Program-made: the position numbers and the translations under genes
The notes under the pieces: model-generated
Databases searched by the model: none
What the model was told of the DNA's origin: nothing
Seen by the model: the letters and a program-made list of their open reading frames with translations, nothing else
In this document: piece by piece, positions 13,500 through 13,515 of the stretch
Layout: each line of letters begins with the position of its first letter
Position numbering within the stretch: the stretch's first letter is position 1
From: JBFKOL01 sp041628815
Lineage (GTDB): Bacteria; Bacteroidota; Bacteroidia; Chitinophagales; Saprospiraceae
Length of the DNA stretch: 13,515 nucleotides
NCBI GenBank assembly: GCA_041628815.1
Contig: JBFKOL010000091.1
Location: 1-13,515, forward strand
Reading direction: 5' to 3'

Positions 13500-13515
13500 A
13501 TGGCAAAAGATCTGA
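13500..13515 (+). CDS. fusA: Translation elongation factor G, 5' end only (cut by window edge)
   Basis: The first five codons read MAKDL, the usual beginning of Bacteroidota EF-G, directly after rpsG in the standard str operon position. The call rests mainly on gene order, as only 16 bases are in the window. Confidence 0.85.

Overview
The window comes from a member of the Bacteroidota, most likely near Saprospirales/Lewinella. The evidence is: an rpsL-rpsG-fusA order; two promoters that exactly fit the Bacteroidota consensus (TTG/TTTG, 19 bases, TAnnTTTG) with weak or absent Shine-Dalgarno sequences; several DUF6090 proteins, a family found in this phylum; and a secreted protease with a dockerin-like tail of the kind common in Saprospiria. 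The lineage is inferred from sequence style, not from a database search.

Left part (1-4933): an array of paralogous minus-strand genes, all with a short basic N-terminus, one membrane helix near residues 23-42 and a divergent C-terminal (probably periplasmic) domain. Five are complete, one is cut by the window edge (1-72) and one survives only as a broken 5' fragment (1508-1663). The N-terminal/membrane module and the flanking spacers are nearly identical between copies, while the middle of each protein differs strongly. This looks like an actively recombining tandem family. A 585-base stretch (923-1507) inside the array has no convincing gene and resembles decayed DNA.

Middle (4934-5512): a possibly decayed gene end, then a complete minus-strand tRNA-Glu(UUC) unit with promoter and terminator, then five perfect ATAACCCC repeats. 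These are G-rich, telomere-like and quadruplex-prone on the minus strand.

Right-centre (5513-12487): five single genes. They are a secreted lysyl-endopeptidase-like serine protease with a dockerin-like C-terminus, a short-chain polyprenyl diphosphate synthase (minus), a YtcJ-type amidohydrolase lipoprotein, an MJ1255-type glycosyltransferase and an SSAT-like GNAT acetyltransferase (minus). The spaces between them carry structured repeats: a covarying hairpin repeat of about 51 bases after the protease, and GGCAAC-rich and AT-rich intergenic repeats around the glycosyltransferase gene.

Right end (12535-13515): the str operon with a textbook promoter, rpsL (S12), rpsG (S7) and the first codons of fusA (EF-G).

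The most unusual parts are the mosaic DUF6090 array and the structured non-coding repeats. No complete mobile element, CRISPR array or known defence system is visible.
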